Assembly: GCA_019155205.2 (NCBI GenBank)
Contig: JAHNZQ020000172.1
Coordinates: forward strand, 3,455 to 67,454
DNA: 64,000 nt
From: Gracilaria vermiculophylla
Lineage: Eukaryota; Rhodophyta; Florideophyceae; Gracilariales; Gracilariaceae
Direction: 5' to 3'
Numbering within the stretch: position 1 is the first letter of the stretch; each line of letters begins with the position of its first letter. A model generated the notes under the pieces. That model was not told where the DNA came from, made no database searches, and worked only from the letters and a program-made list of their open reading frames with translations. This document shows, one piece after another, positions 9,505 through 20,599 of the stretch. Both the position numbers and the translations under genes were made by a program.

Positions 9505-10546
9505 CTACCATCCCGAGCGCCACCTGGCTTGCTCGCTGCCTACGCACCGCCGCCCCTCTATGCTGACGATGGTGCCCGTGGGTTCGGCTGTGGGCACGAA
9601 CGCGGCGCACCCGCCCACGGGCGCGTACCTGGCGCATGGTGCCACGACGCAGCGCATGGTAACGGCGGCGGCGCGATCGCCGCCGCCGCCGCGGCACATG
9701 GCGCACGTGCCCATCTCGATGCTGGCGGCGGCGCGCGCGATGCAGGTGAATCAATGGCTGCGCGCGCAGCTGGCCATGCTACAGGATGGCTCGCCGCTGG
9801 CGCATGGCGTGGCGGTGACGCTCACGAGCCCGGCGCCTCCACAGCGCGTAGTGGTGGCGCGCACGCTGCTGGGGCCGCAGCGCGCGCTGCCGGCGCCGCC
9901 GCTAGTGCTGTCCTCCATGCCGACGGTGGTTCCCATGGGCTCGGATATGGGCCCGGGCGCGGCGCACCCGCCCACGGGCTCGCCCATGGCGCAATGTGCC
10001 ACGACGCCGTGCATGGTAATGGTAGCGGCGCGGTCGCCGCCGCCGCCGCGGCGCATGGCGCGCCTGCCCATCTCCGTGCTGGCGGCGACGCGCGCGATGC
10101 AGGTGAATCAATGGCTGCGCGCGCAGTTGGCCATGCTACAGGATGGCTCGCCGCTGGCGCATGGCGTGGCGGTGGTGCTCGTGAGCTTGGCGTCGCCCCA
10201 GCGCGTAGCGGCAGCACACACGCTGCCAGTGCCACCGCGCGCGCTGCCAATGCCGCCGTTGGTGCTTCCGCCGCTGGGGCTGTGGGTGCCGGTCGGCGCG
10301 GTGCAGCTGCAGCTGACGCTGCACGCGCGGATGGAATGTCAGAGAAAGAATAATCTCGCCATGAGAGAGCGCCACTGGCGCTCGTTCCTGAACGAGGACT
10401 TCAGTTTTCCGCCGGGCACGTCGGGGCACCCGGCGCTTAACATCGCGCTCAATGCTGAGAGACGGCACAAATGCAAGTACCTGGAGTGCTCGATGATATT
10501 CAAGAACCGTAGCTCGCGCAGATGCCGCCACCGCAAGGAGGACTGA
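9505..10546 (+). CDS. GC-rich host reading frame with internal duplication and zinc-finger-like tail, 5' end lost
   Basis: The frame is open from the copia LTR edge to a TGA at 10544-10546. Two tandem copies of about 130 residues fill the first two-thirds; each contains AAHPPTG, RSPPPPR, RAMQVNQWLRAQLAMLQ and SPLAHGVAV. The C-terminal 60 residues differ in style (RHWRSFLNEDFSFPPG, then HKCKYLECSMIFKNRSSRRC) and resemble a C-x4-C finger with incomplete His ligands. GC content is far above that of the flanking elements. Another plus frame (9529-10353) and minus frames are also open here, as expected of GC-rich DNA. I prefer this frame because it alone continues into the finger-like tail. Function unknown; possibly DNA-binding. 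Confidence 0.4.
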
Positions 10547-11500
10547 GCGCTTGCGCACTCTTAGCGCGCTGGCCCGCTCCTCAAGCGCGTGGTGGTGCGC
10601 ACCCTCAGCTTGAGGCCAAGTAAATAATGCGTTGGTTGTTTGCAAGCGCGTGATGCCGGCCTACAGCATTGAAAACACAAGCGCGCACCACGCAACGTTG
10701 TGCAGAGGGGTGGATGCGGCGCGGCACGCGTCTGGGCAGCGGCGGCGGTGCGGCGACGCGGCGAACCGGCGGAGGGGCGGTGCGGCGGTGCGGCGGTGTG
10801 GCGGCGTGGTGGCTGGCGCGCGCAAAGTGAGCAGCCCCCGCAAGACGAGTTGTTTGGTCTGCGCTTCGCATAGTGCCGCCTGATTGGGTGCGCGCTCGGG
10901 CGCTCCGGAGTCGCGCATCACTCGTTTTTTGCGTCCGCCGCTCTCAGCGCGACGCGTTCGAATGGGCCCTTTTGAGCGCGTGTGCGCGTCCACTTTCGCT
11001 CCGAGCCGCCGTTGCGCGCGCCCGCTGCCGTTGCGCGTCGCGACCACCGCCCCTGCATCCGCTGCCGCGACCGCCTCCGCTGCCGCGACAGGCGCCACCT
11101 CTGCACCGTACGGGCCGCCGTCGTGCAGCTGCGACCGCCCACTTTTGCACCGTACCGCCGCTGCGAACCTCGTGCCCAGCCTTCTCGCTCATCCTCGCCT
11201 GCGTGGCGGCGTGCCAAAATGCCCATGTGCCATCCGCCGTCCACTTGCGTCATGGCGCCAATTGCCAATGTCAGTTGCGACCGTCACCCAGCATGCACGA
11301 CTCCAAGCACCCCGTTTCCACAACCACCAGCGCCGCGCAGCGGAGTTCCAATAAGCTGCCTTCGCGCGCTGGCCATCGGTCAACAGCGAGCTGCCATCAT
11401 ATCGACGCGTCATTCAGGCATGTACACACTATTTACCTCCATTTCACTCGCTTCTCCACAGATTTTCAAGCCTAGATACACGGGCTCGTACCCATAAAGC
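10547..11500. other. GC-rich non-element region without a supportable gene
   Basis: Strongly GC-rich, with short CGG/GCG-rich runs (10730-10810 and 11010-11110). Open frames exist in several phases on both strands (for example 10873-11475 plus), but they are Arg/Ala/Pro-rich, mutually overlapping and without motifs. It may be the promoter/UTR or a decayed exon of the neighbouring host gene. Confidence 0.35.
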
Positions 11501-11693
11501 ATTATTCCAATACAAATGAGAACCCCGCCCCCTCCTGTTCAACGATTTCAAACACGAGTCGTGTTCGCGAGGGCATTGACGTCAATGCATTTGTGTCACG
11601 CGGAATCGATCCAGCGCGACGGACGGTATAATGCAAACAGTTCTTTCGTGCGTGTAACTACTTCTCGAATCCATTCAAATTGCTTGTAGAGGA

Positions 11694-12017
11694 TTGGAGA
11701 CGATCAGCAGTATAGGTGATTCCGTGCAGTCGTGTTGGTATACTTGCATTAACGCGTTTCTCGGGAACTGTGTCAAACTTCTTGGTGCCATCATGAATGA
11801 AAAATTTCCTCGTATTCCTTTGGACTTTTCCTCTCAACTTGTAACGACTATGTTGCGAGTTTATCTACAATGCGTGAAAGATGAAGTACGAGTTGACATA
11901 CGCAATTTGATTGCCAGCCTTTTTCGCGATAACGAATTTTCAACCCAACTAGTATGTCAGGAGCTTGCGCGCAAGATTTCATTCTGTATTGAATCTTGGG
12001 AAACTTTACAATTTTAA
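11694..12017 (+). CDS. Hypothetical protein, 107 codons
   Basis: ATG at 11694 to TAA at 12015-12017. The translation (METISSIGDSVQSCWYTC...) is mixed in composition, Cys-containing and looks like an ordinary helical protein. There is no signal peptide, clear membrane segment or motif I recognise. It sits between the GC-rich island and copia fragment C4, is not part of either, and has ordinary base composition. It could be a small gene or an exon of one. Confidence 0.35.
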   Translation: METISSIGDSVQSCWYTCINAFLGNCVKLLGAIMNEKFPRIPLDFSSQLVTTMLRVYLQCVKDEVRVDIRNLIASLFRDNEFSTQLVCQELARKISFCIESWETLQF

Positions 12018-12413
12018 AAGAGGTCGGTGCAAGACTGTAAAATCAATTCCCGACTACATCTATCGATACTTTCATGAAATTTTAATTGCTTCGACAAGAC
12101 TGGCTGAGAGTTCTACCACTCCAGCTTGTCCAAGCAGTTCATAAGTACTTCCATTCAGTGTTAGGACCGGTACATTGATCTAGTTCATGGATTTGACTAT
12201 ATGAGCCTATAGCAGATGGTTCACCAGGATGTCCTTGACATCCAACTGCACTTTGAGCACATGCAATTTGAGCCATGTCAGCTAAAGAACTGTGCAACAA
12301 TGTTATCTAGGTGATTCCAATTCCACCACACATATTTTTGTAAAATCAGGTAATCAAATGAAGGTACTGTTCCACCGTCTTCACACAGTACGGTGAGCCA
12401 CTTTCTCCGACAG
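12018..12413. other. No gene seen
   Basis: AT-balanced sequence with frequent stops in all frames. I see no repeat, RNA gene or element terminus here. Confidence 0.5.
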
Positions 12414-13965
12414 TCACCCTCGCGAAGATGATGGTAGGATGCGAAGTACTTGGATGTGATTCTCCATGATTGGTGCTGGCAAGATCTTCGTCAAAGAATC
12501 CGCGTAATTCAGTTCAGAGGGTGTGTATTCAACCGTAATTTGACCATTCTCAACAGCTTCCTTGACAAAGTTGTAACGAATGCCAATATGTTTCACAATT
12601 CGAGGACCATTCACTTCATTAGTCCATTTAATTCTCCCGAGATTGTTCTGAAAGATCTTTACAGCATTGTTTGTATGCAAACCAAGTTCTTCATAGAGCT
12701 GTAATATCCACTTCATATTCCTTACGCTTTCAGATGAGGCGTAAAATTTGGCTCCACAAGTAGACAACGCAATTGATTGTTGAAGTTTCGATATCCAAAT
12801 AACAGGCATTCCACCGATACAAATGAGTGCTCCTGTTCTTGATAGTCTACCATCTCTTTCTCTTCCCCAATCGGCATCAGACCATGCACGAATGGTTGTA
12901 GAACTGCTCTTTGAAATAGACAATCCATAGTCTATTAATTCTTTTAAGTATCGAAGAAGATGCTTCATAGCTTTCAAAATCACCTGCAAGTAATTTGAGT
13001 GAAACTTTCCTAACATCGAAACAGCAGTTGAAATGTCTGGCCTTGTTCGCGTCGAGAGAAAAAGTAGCCTTTCTAAGATTTCCCTGTACGGGATATTCTT
13101 CATTTCGCTGGTCTCCTCTTCGTGTCAATCACGAGCCAAATCTTAACGTGAATGAGAAACTGGCAAAGGTGTTCTGACCGGTTTGCAGTGTTCCATGTTC
13201 GCTTCTGCAAGAAGTTTCTCGATCAGCGCTGCTTGAGACAAAACTAGTTCCGTGTCTGTCTCCTGTATACGAACCCCGAGAAAATTTGTCCCATGCCTAA
13301 GGTCCTTCTCCGAAAAGGATTTCTTCATTTCCTCTTTGGCTTGTTAAATCAAGTTCAGCATTTCCGAGCAAAATAATGTCGTCGATATATGCAAGCAGAA
13401 CGACCATTCCATTTTTCTCACATCGCACAAACAGACAATCTGAGACAGATACCATAGAGAATCCAAGAGTTGTAAGAAAGCGTTTCAAGGTTCGGTACCA
13501 CATTTTTGGAGCTTCTCGCAGACCATAAAGGGACTTCTTTAGTACTGCAAGGCCATCATCGACTTGAGCGATGACTGAAATTGTTGAGAGACGAATTTAG
13601 ACATTAAACTCCTCGAGAAGTGTGGCATACAGAAAACACCCTTAATGTCTACTTGCTGTCTCTTCCATCCAAAAACTGAAGCTAAGCATAACAAAACCCG
13701 AAATATCTCGAAACCTATGACGGGTGCGTAACAGTGTTTGGCCTCAATGTTTGTAAGCTGTTGTAGATTTCCACGAGCCACAAGTCTTGCCTTGAACCTT
13801 TCCGGGTTCCTGTGTTCGTCTCGCTTCAATCGCAAAATGATTGCTGTAGGAAGTGGTCTGCATGTCGCTTCTGTGACTCTTTCGAACGTTTCTGCTTCAA
13901 GGATAGTCTTGAACTCTTCTTGGATCGCATTCTCCCAGTGCTTCCATTCCTTGCTGCGCATTCCT
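12414..13965 (-). pseudogene. Copia fragment C4: RT and RNase H
   Basis: Minus strand. RT begins SKEWKHWENAIQEEFKTI (from 13965), then RFKARLVARGN, QQVDIKGVF and a catalytic LLAYIDDIILLG (about 13390). RNase H follows, with STRTRPDISTAVSML, RAWSDADWG and EYTPSELNYADSLTK (about 12500). Frame changes occur near 13540, 13300 and 13140. No gag, integrase or LTR is attached. At 13965 it joins gypsy F in frame, giving a false hybrid protein. Relative of copia C3 (plus strand, 16380-18410), but not identical. Confidence 0.8.
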
Positions 13966-14450
13966 ATCTTAGAAAAGGTCTTTGCTTCACAAAAGTGATC
14001 AATCGCTTCAGAAATCAGTGGTATTCGGTTTGAGTCTGGTATGGTTATCTTGTTTGACGCCCTATAGTCACAAAACATTCGAAGGTCCCCCTCCTTCTTC
14101 TTCATAAAAAATACTGGGGCTCCATATGCCGAGCTAGACGGGCGGATATGTCCTTTTAGATAGAAGCATCTGCAACTGTCGTTTGAGTTCCAATAATTCA
14201 TCGTGAAAAAGTCAGATCACTGGCCTTACAGAAGGGGCCTAGTCCTTCTTCAAATTGATCTCAAAGTCAATGCCACGTTCCGGTGGCAGCGTGTCTGGTA
14301 GTTCATCCAGAAAAACGTCCTGGAATTCTGCCACCAAGCCCGGATAGTCACGGGACACAGTCGTACTCTTCTTTGTGGGCTGAATCCTGACTGCAAATAG
14401 CTCTGCCTTCCATTTCCGCGCGAGCGTTTTCATTGTCTTGATCGAAATCT
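13966..14450 (-). pseudogene. Gypsy F linker and RT N-terminal part
   Basis: Carries the pre-RT box AEFQDVFLDELPDTLPPERG and then, after a frame change near 14230, the RT fingers motif YGAPVFFMKKKEGDLRMF and IPLISEAIDHF. The catalytic YxDD box is absent because the element ends at 13965. Confidence 0.75.
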
Positions 14451-14577
14451 TTTTGAATGTGATCGCGTTCTTGCTTAGTCTCGCATTCTGAGGGCGCAGA
14501 ATCTTCTTTAAACAATCAGCTTTCTTGATTCGGACGTAACCTGTGCGTCAGTCAATAACCGGGTTTTGTTTCCGCAA

Positions 14578-14940
14578 CTATTTCCTTCCAATAACAAACT
14601 TTATGTCCCCCTTCATTGGTAAAACATACACTTCTTCCATGCTTGTGACGTTGCCAAACGTCAGTGTGGCCATTGTCTTCCACTGCGCTGTGGTCACTGA
14701 TCTGTTGTCGAGCTCAACGTCATTGTCCAGGCGCATTATCGTAAGTTCAAGTTGTTTAGTCACACTTGGATCTATAAAACAGTGAGTTGCACCTAGGCCG
14801 AGGTCTCCGATTACTCTCTGTCCATTCACGGAGCATTCATAAAACATGATACACTCGTCCGTGGCTGTATTCAATGATGACAGCCTCAATGACACTTCCG
14901 GAGATGTGTCATCTTCATTCGCCATCTCGAGGGACGGCAT
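14578..14940 (-). pseudogene. Gypsy F aspartic protease domain
   Basis: Minus-strand frame of 120 codons with the retropepsin-like stretch IGDLGLGATHCFID. The family norm is D-S/T-G-A followed by H/N-x-F-I. Here the residue aligned with the catalytic Asp appears to be Gly (GLGATHCFI), with an Asp three residues earlier, so the active site is probably lost. A later ERGDI-like VLPMKGDIKFVIGRK fits the end of the domain. It lies between gag and RT as expected. Confidence 0.6.
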
Positions 14941-15129
14941 TACTCGTTTGGGGAATCGTGAGCGTCGGTTGTCTTTCCATTTCCAGAGTCATCAGGACAC
15001 GTGTGGGACGGCATGTACTTCCCACCGCAATCGTAGCAGCGTGTGTTCTTGCGATACAAACTCTTCTCTCCATCCTCAACCGGTCCCCAACACAGTGCAT
15101 TCTTTTCTCGGTTCCTTGTCTTCGTTTTA

Positions 15130-15945
15130 GTCGCACTCTCCTTCTTGTTTTCTCTTTGTCTTCGATGGTGCACGATCCTTGTTGGTCTTGCTAGAGCGGT
15201 CAGTACCACGTTTCGTGGATTTTCTGTTCCACTGCATGGCTATTCTCAGCGTTCCTGCATGCTCATACACGTCCTACAAGCCCTCAGGCTCTCCAGTGGG
15301 GTACTACTTCGCGAATTCTTTCTTGAACTCATCAGTCAATCCATTGAAGAAAAGCAAATATGCTTCCGATGAAGTTGTACGACTGATCTCCACCAAGTCG
15401 CGAGACGTCGATACATACCAATCTACTTACTTCACCAGTCTGTGCTTCATGAGCCTTGTATTTGCTCTAGCCTTCTCACCAGCTGGCACAAATTCCTTAA
15501 AAATAGCTTCTTGTAAGTCTGACAAGGTCTTCGGCTTACGATCGTTTGCTTCTAAGTTCATCATCCATCTCGCAGCCCTGTCTCTTAGGTAGCAGTCTGC
15601 AAGGTCCAGCATGCTGGACTCTGTCACTTTTCCCAGCTTTCCCACCTTCTTCCCGTTGTGGATGAAAGCTCTCACTTTGGCCGAGTTTTGCTCATCGCGG
15701 GATCCAGTGAAAGAACTGATTTGGATTATCTTCGTCGGAGCGATTGGTGGGGTGTTCATTGCAGTACCTTGCTGCTGAAACTCAGCTGAAACGGCTCCTT
15801 GTATCGTAGTTCGAGCTGGCGGAACTTCCCTAGTGAGCTGTGCAATCTGGGCCTGTTGCGCTTCGATCAGCCCACGCATGCTCTGCAACTATTCTTGCAT
15901 TGCTTGTATCGTGGCAGCTGTTCCCATAAATATGCCCTGATCCAT
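15130..15945 (-). pseudogene. Gypsy F gag
   Basis: A start at 15945 (MDQGIFMGTAATIQAM) meets one in-frame stop near 15890 and then continues to 15427. Typical Ty3/gypsy capsid features are KVRAFIHNGKKVGKL, DLADCYLRDRAARWM and LQEAIFKEFVP. Downstream, in another frame near 15060, RCYDCGGKYMPSHTC resembles a degenerate zinc knuckle. Gag would form the particle and bind element RNA. Confidence 0.7.
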
Positions 15946-16240
15946 TTCCTGGACATCCTCCGGTACTGGATATGTTCATTGGCATCTCAGGCAGTCCGGA
16001 ACTTTGCGAAGGTCGTAATGCAATCCTTGCAGCCGAACGTGTCCTCGGTCTCGGTATCTGCGACGGTCTGTCCGGCATTCGTTCGTCGATCGGTTCGTGG
16101 CGATGCTACCAAGTGGAACAAAGTGTCGATCGGTTCTATGTCCTCCTCTGTCGGTCGAGTCATTCGTGTTTACTCCCTTCTCAGGTCCAGGTCCCCATCC
16201 CCCCTCTTGCCGGCTGCAGAGCAGCGACGGCCTTAAATAC

Positions 16241-16379
16241 TAGAGAAGGTTCTAATTCTTAACTACTTACTGTTACGTTTTAATTGACACCATGTCCATA
16301 ATTGGCGGTCACCTGTCAGTATGTGCCTTGGGTCAAATCATCAGGGTTTCGGAGCTACTGTGTTACAGGGGCAGAATCA
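16241..16379. other. Junction between gypsy F and copia C3
   Basis: No reading frame. Contains TGTTACG near 16270 and GTGTTACA near 16360. These could be the ends of a short or truncated LTR, but I see no second copy. Confidence 0.3.
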
Positions 16380-16399
16380 CGTGATTCATTCAGATATTT

Positions 16400-17400
16400 C
16401 GTTGCTGTGATCGACGAACAAACACGATTCTGTTTTATGCACCTCTGAAGACTAAAAGTGAAGCATCACCAGTAATCGGAACATTCATTAAGTGATTCCA
16501 ACGTCTTTCAGGACACTCTGTTCGCAGTCTACATACTGATTTTGGATCTGAATTCTTCAAAGTTCAGAAAGTTCTAAAGAAAGCTGGAATTCATATCAAA
16601 AGTTCTTTGGCATATACTCCGTCTTTGAATGGCCTTGCTGAAAGAAACATTGGAGTCTCTTTTGCATCCATCCCTGCATGTCTCAATGCCGCTAATCTTC
16701 TCTATCTTTACTGGCCACATGCCCTCGCTCATGTCACAATCTGCAAAAACTGTGTGATTTACAGCAGCACTGGAAAATACCTCATGTACATCTCTTGCAA
16801 CAATTTACCAAGAGCGTCAAACACCTGAAAGTTTTTGGATGTCGTGCAATAGTACTATGACAGGAATTCGAATTCACAAAGCTTGACGCCCGACTTGTCG
16901 AAGGGATTAATCTTGATCATGTTGATGGAGAAATCTATCAGATACTCACTGCCAATGGCATATGCACAACGAAACACGTCCGTTTTCTGGAGAATGCGTT
17001 CCCTGGATTGCCTCGCCTATCTGATCGGAACACAAACACATCCAGCTCTGAAGTTTCCATCCAGCCAAGAACCCTAGAAGCGTATATCGACATTGATTCT
17101 AGTTTGAAATCTGGTTCAAGTAACACAGTATCGAACCAAGAAGACGACGATGATAGGGCCTCCTCGATTTGGTCCTCTTTAACTCACTACCCAGAGAAAG
17201 ACTCGACTTTCAACCCAGACACTGGTCTGTATAGTGATGAAGATGAGCCCAGTAATGGCCCCAATGTCACCCGCATCTCCCTTGCAATGCCAAAGTCTAT
17301 CAGCACTTCAGATGAACCTCCCTTACGTCAGGCTCTTAAATCTTCTGAACGTGAACACTGGCTAGCTGCCTTTCAAGCTGAGTTTTACACTATCCACAGA
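16400..17400 (+). pseudogene. Copia C3 integrase and hinge
   Basis: The catalytic core shows the second Asp in HTDFGSEF and the later Glu region in NGLAERN. A frame change near 16830 precedes an acidic, Ser-rich hinge (17008-17415) ending in the RT start REHWLAAFQAEFYTI. Stops near 16492 and 17413 break it. Confidence 0.75.
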
Positions 17401-17460
17401 CTGGGAACATATTAGGACACCGATCCAGGTCATGGACTCGTAATACCATCGGGAGTCATT

Positions 17461-18410
17461 TTGAAACTCAAAAGAGATAATGCGGGACGTTTAGTCCGTC
17501 TCAAGGCCCGCTTGGTAGCACGTGGAAACTTCCAGTACTCTTCCTACAAAAAGGATGTATTCGGTCCTGTCCCTACTTTCGAACTGTTCCACATCATTCT
17601 GGCACTAATCACAAGCCTTGGATGGGACCGTCAGCATATAGATGTGAAAGGTGCTTTTCTACATGCTCGAATTCCGGAAGATTCACCAGTCTGGATCACA
17701 CTCCCCAAGATACCTGGAATCCCAGAAGCAAATGGGAGAGTAGTGGAACTTATCAAATCACTTTACGGAACCCGGGAAGCTCCCCGTCTGTGGTACGAAA
17801 ATCTCGCAACTCTCCTATGCTCCATTGGCTTCCACAGATGTCGATCTGCTGCTTGCGTGTTTAGCCGTATCGATTCACAGCGCCGATTGGTCGTTGTATT
17901 GGCTTATGTTGATGACTTAATCATATGTGATACCCAAAAACGTACAACATGGACAAAAGCAATGCTGTGTGACCATTATGAAATAACGGATCGTGGTTGT
18001 ACTGATTTGTACTTAGGAGTCTCAATACTAGAAAAGAGAGACAGAATTGTGCTCCATCAACGTCCACTCATCCAGAAGCTGGTTGACTTGACAAATTTTG
18101 CATTCGGCCAATGCAGACGCAACTCCGCTACCACTCGATCACTGCCTTTATGAGCCTCGGACGATACCTTCGAACTCTGAAACCACGCCAATGAGTACCG
18201 TTACGTTTAAGGAAGTTCTCGGCACTTTGTTGTTCATTAGCACACGCACTCGCCCAGACATAAGTGCAGCAGTCTCTATGCTCGCGATGTTTGCTTTGTC
18301 ACCACTCCTTACACATTGGAAATATATGAAGCATGCAGTCCGGTACTGGAAAGGTACGGAGAATATGGGACTTTTGATTCCCATAAATGAAGAATTGAAG
18401 GTTAAGGCAG
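17461..18410 (+). pseudogene. Copia C3 reverse transcriptase, RNase H start
   Basis: Contains VRLKARLVARGNFQ, RQHIDVKGAFLHARI, KSLYGTREAPRLWY and the catalytic LAYVDDLIICD (about 17910). A frameshift near 18100 moves into LDHCLYEPR...STRTRPDISAAVSM. The domain order and motifs are the copia RT standard. The long open RT (230 codons) suggests it decayed later than C4. Confidence 0.82.
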
Positions 18411-18431
18411 ATCGGAGGATGAGCCTCTTGG

Positions 18432-18722
18432 GCCCATAATTATAAAGAAGATAGCGTAAGGGGGAGCAGAAGAAACAGACAAGTTTACGGAGCAGCAGGC
18501 TCTCGCGACACGGGAACTATTATGTTAAAACCCCTTCGACTACGACAGATCAAAAAAAGGGTAGCTACTTATACCAAGAATAGAGCAGTGATCCAAGCCC
18601 AAAGCGGAGGCCATAAAAGACAACTGTCGATACCGAACAGAGTCAGCGCGTGTCTATCTCAGTAGTTTCCGATACGATGTGCTACGTCATAAAGCCGTAT
18701 CAACAGCAGAAACCATCACTGA
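18432..18722. repeat. Dispersed repeat R34, copy 1 (non-satellite part)
   Basis: About 290 bp, clearly related to 38868-39160 (shared stretches such as CTTCGACTACGACAGAT and CAGCAGAAACCATCACTGAG). It contains a TATA-like TACTTATACC. In both places it leads directly into the 34-bp satellite, so the two form one repeat unit. No coding capacity. Confidence 0.75.
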
Positions 18723-18832
18723 GTCCTCCACAACCGAACCATCACAAACATATCGATACAAATCATTCATAACGATCACAAACATATCGATACAAATCAT
18801 TGATAACGATCACAAGCATATCGATACCACAC
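18723..18832. repeat. 34-bp tandem satellite, 3 units
   Basis: Three imperfect units containing ACGATCACAAGCATATCGAT followed by ACAAATCATT. The same satellite has five units at 39163-39333. Confidence 0.85.
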
Positions 18833-18836
18833 ATTC

Positions 18837-19166
18837 CTAGGAATGGTGCGAGTAGGATGGCAGCCAAGGTGTGGGGTGGATCGCGATGTGCTCCGCAGGT
18901 GGAAGAGACGTGGCAGCGACGGGCAATGGGCTACTGGAGACAGGCGGGGAGATGCAGGTGGAGGATAGGGGTGGGGGAGCAGGAGTCGAAGGGTGGGAGT
19001 GGTGGAGTGAGAAGCGCGGAACGGCGGTATAAGGCAGTTCTTGTAGGGTGTTGGTGCTGGTGATGGTGGCGGTGGAGGCGTCGGAAAGGGCGTTTAAGAC
19101 ATGAGCCCGGCGATTGGTCAACGAGAGCGAGTGAGCGGCGGGGCAGTTATTGAGAGTCAAGGCGGT
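18837..19166 (-). other. Pro/Ser/Thr-rich minus-strand frame, part 1
   Basis: The minus strand is open and encodes a low-complexity S/T/P-rich stretch (HSHPSTPAPPPLSSTC, SPPVSSSPLPVAATS), ending with TAG near 18837. It runs out of the gypsy C LTR, so any start inside the LTR is not native. A similar S/T/P-rich minus frame lies on the far side of gypsy C (22715-22850), which suggests gypsy C split one sequence. Whether it was ever a gene is unclear. Confidence 0.3.
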
Positions 19167-19388
19167 TGTAAGAGTAGACTCTTGGCAAAACAAAACTAAC
19201 TTTACAAACTGGAGGCCCCTCCCAGAAGTCCGAGCCCCTTTCGAATGACGTGGACTGCTTCCTATCATTCGGCTCTTGTACTGACGGAGACGTCCGTGCA
19301 TGGCTGTTTGAATCGAATACAAACAGCCACAACCTGTCCGATACTACAATATGGGTACGAATGGGTGCGACGCAATGCTTCTCTTACA
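19167..19388 (-). repeat. Gypsy C 3' LTR, 222 bp
   Basis: Perfect 8-bp inverted termini (TGTAAGAG / CTCTTACA). It is followed on the internal side by a minus-strand purine run CAAAGAGAGGGTGAA (19389-19403), a convincing polypurine tract. Confidence 0.85.
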
Positions 19389-19389
19389 T

Positions 19390-20420
19390 TCACCCTCTCT
19401 TTGAAATTGTCGACCGCGACATGTTTTCAAACTCTTTGATGAGTTCTCTACAGTTCAAAAGCTTATACGTATTCATCCGTATAGCTTCCTCTACCAAATT
19501 GCCTTCAAAACGTACCAAATATTGTCCGCGGCGATTCTTCCTGCATATGTTTAAGACTGCATTGACTTCTTCGTCCACTGTTCCGTCGGCATCAATAACG
19601 ATAGACAACAAATTATCCTCACCCTCGCTTTGATTAAACTTCCGTAGTCGAGAAACATGGAAAGCGTTGTGTGCTTGCTTCATGCTTGGCTGGAGCTCAA
19701 TCCTGTAAGTGACAGGCCCCATCACGTTCTTCACTGCAAATGGTCCCGTGAACTTTGGCTGCCACTTCTTTGGCATCCCGGACTGCTTTGAGGCGCTAGT
19801 GTCTTGCACGTGCAGTAGAACCAGGCCACCCACTCGGAATTCTACATGCTTCCTTTTCTTGTTGGCGTAAAACGTTTGCTGTGCGATGGCCTTAGTCTTG
19901 TTGTCCTTTGCTATTTTGCAGAATTCCAGCCGTCTTTCCAAGTAATTCGTGGCTGCTGGGCAGACGGCGTCGTACCTGTGAAGCTTTCGAGTGAGCTCCG
20001 ACTCAGGTATGGGGCCTAAATCTACTTGGAATGGAGCAACCCCTGTACTCCTATTCGGCCCTGCGTTATGATGATACTCCAATTCGCTGAGCATGCAGTC
20101 CCGGGTCTTTGAGTTCTTCTGTACAGTGCTCTTGATCATTGCCGAAAGTGTTCGTATCATGTTCTTAGCCTGACCATCCGTCTGCGGATGTCCTTTTTTG
20201 GCCATGTTCAAGTCTACATTCAACGTCTTTGTGATTTCCTTGAAATAGTTTGACGTAAAGAGCTTGTCTCTGTCCAAAATGATTGTCTTTGGCATACTGT
20301 GCTTTGAAAACACATGATCAAGGAGTAGCTGCACCTCTTCTACTGACGTCATTGTTTTTTTGTTGGAATAGACACTGCCCTTTTTGAAAGCTTCTCGACC
20401 ACCACAAGTACAGAGTCTTT
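19390..20420 (-). pseudogene. Gypsy C integrase with chromodomain-like C-terminus
   Basis: The minus strand starts within the integrase core (DSVLVVVEKLSKRAVSIPT, about 20415-20355); a stop or frame slip near 20355 is followed by an uninterrupted 320-codon frame to 19390. Motifs include TIILDRDKLFTSNYF, KKGHPQTDGQAKN, HVSRLRKFNQSEGED and a chromodomain-like end (RGQYLVRFEG). The N-terminal zinc domain and first catalytic Asp are missing, because the TRIM or deletion removed everything upstream. Confidence 0.85.
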
Positions 20421-20599
20421 TGTTAGTAAAACAGATGCGCTATTTGCGCTGTACTCTCTTGTGACACAGGGCGCCCAGTTCACCATTTGAACTATCAACA
20501 CGGCCCCTCGCCCTGTACTTTCTTACAGAACGAGACCTCAAGCTTACAGTAACCGCTTTTGACCACTGCTGTACACATGTACAATTTCTCAGGCTCAGG

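Larger units (their letters stand above)
13966..16240 (-). mobile_element. Gypsy F: 5' part of a Ty3/gypsy element (gag to early RT)
   Basis: Gag (about 15945-15210), zinc-knuckle-like tail, protease (14940-14578), linker (FQDVFLDELPDTLPPERG near 14290) and the first third of RT (YGAPVFFMKKKEGDLRMFCDYR near 14100) lie in order on the minus strand. The element stops within RT at 13965, where copia C4 takes over. No LTR could be fixed; TGTTACG at about 16270 may be part of one. Confidence 0.75.
16380..18410 (+). mobile_element. Copia fragment C3: integrase, RT and early RNase H
   Basis: Plus strand. Integrase core (LHTDFGSEFFKV near 16535, then YTPSLNGLAERN near 16620), RT 17461-18153 and the start of RNase H (STRTRPDISAAVSML near 18245) are in order. 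Gag, protease and both LTRs are missing. It is truncated at 18410 just before the expected SDADW box. Confidence 0.8.

Noticed and set aside
9529..10353. Gly/Ala/His-rich 274-codon plus frame as the real protein
   Set aside because: It is a shifted reading of the same GC-rich repeat, lacks the finger-like tail and ends early.
10873..11475. 200-codon plus ORF and overlapping minus ORFs in the GC-rich block
   Set aside because: Arg/Ala/Pro-rich, overlapping on both strands, no domains; expected by chance in GC-rich DNA.
18837..19322. 161-codon minus ORF as a gene
   Set aside because: Its first 50 codons are in the gypsy C LTR; the rest is low-complexity S/T/P.
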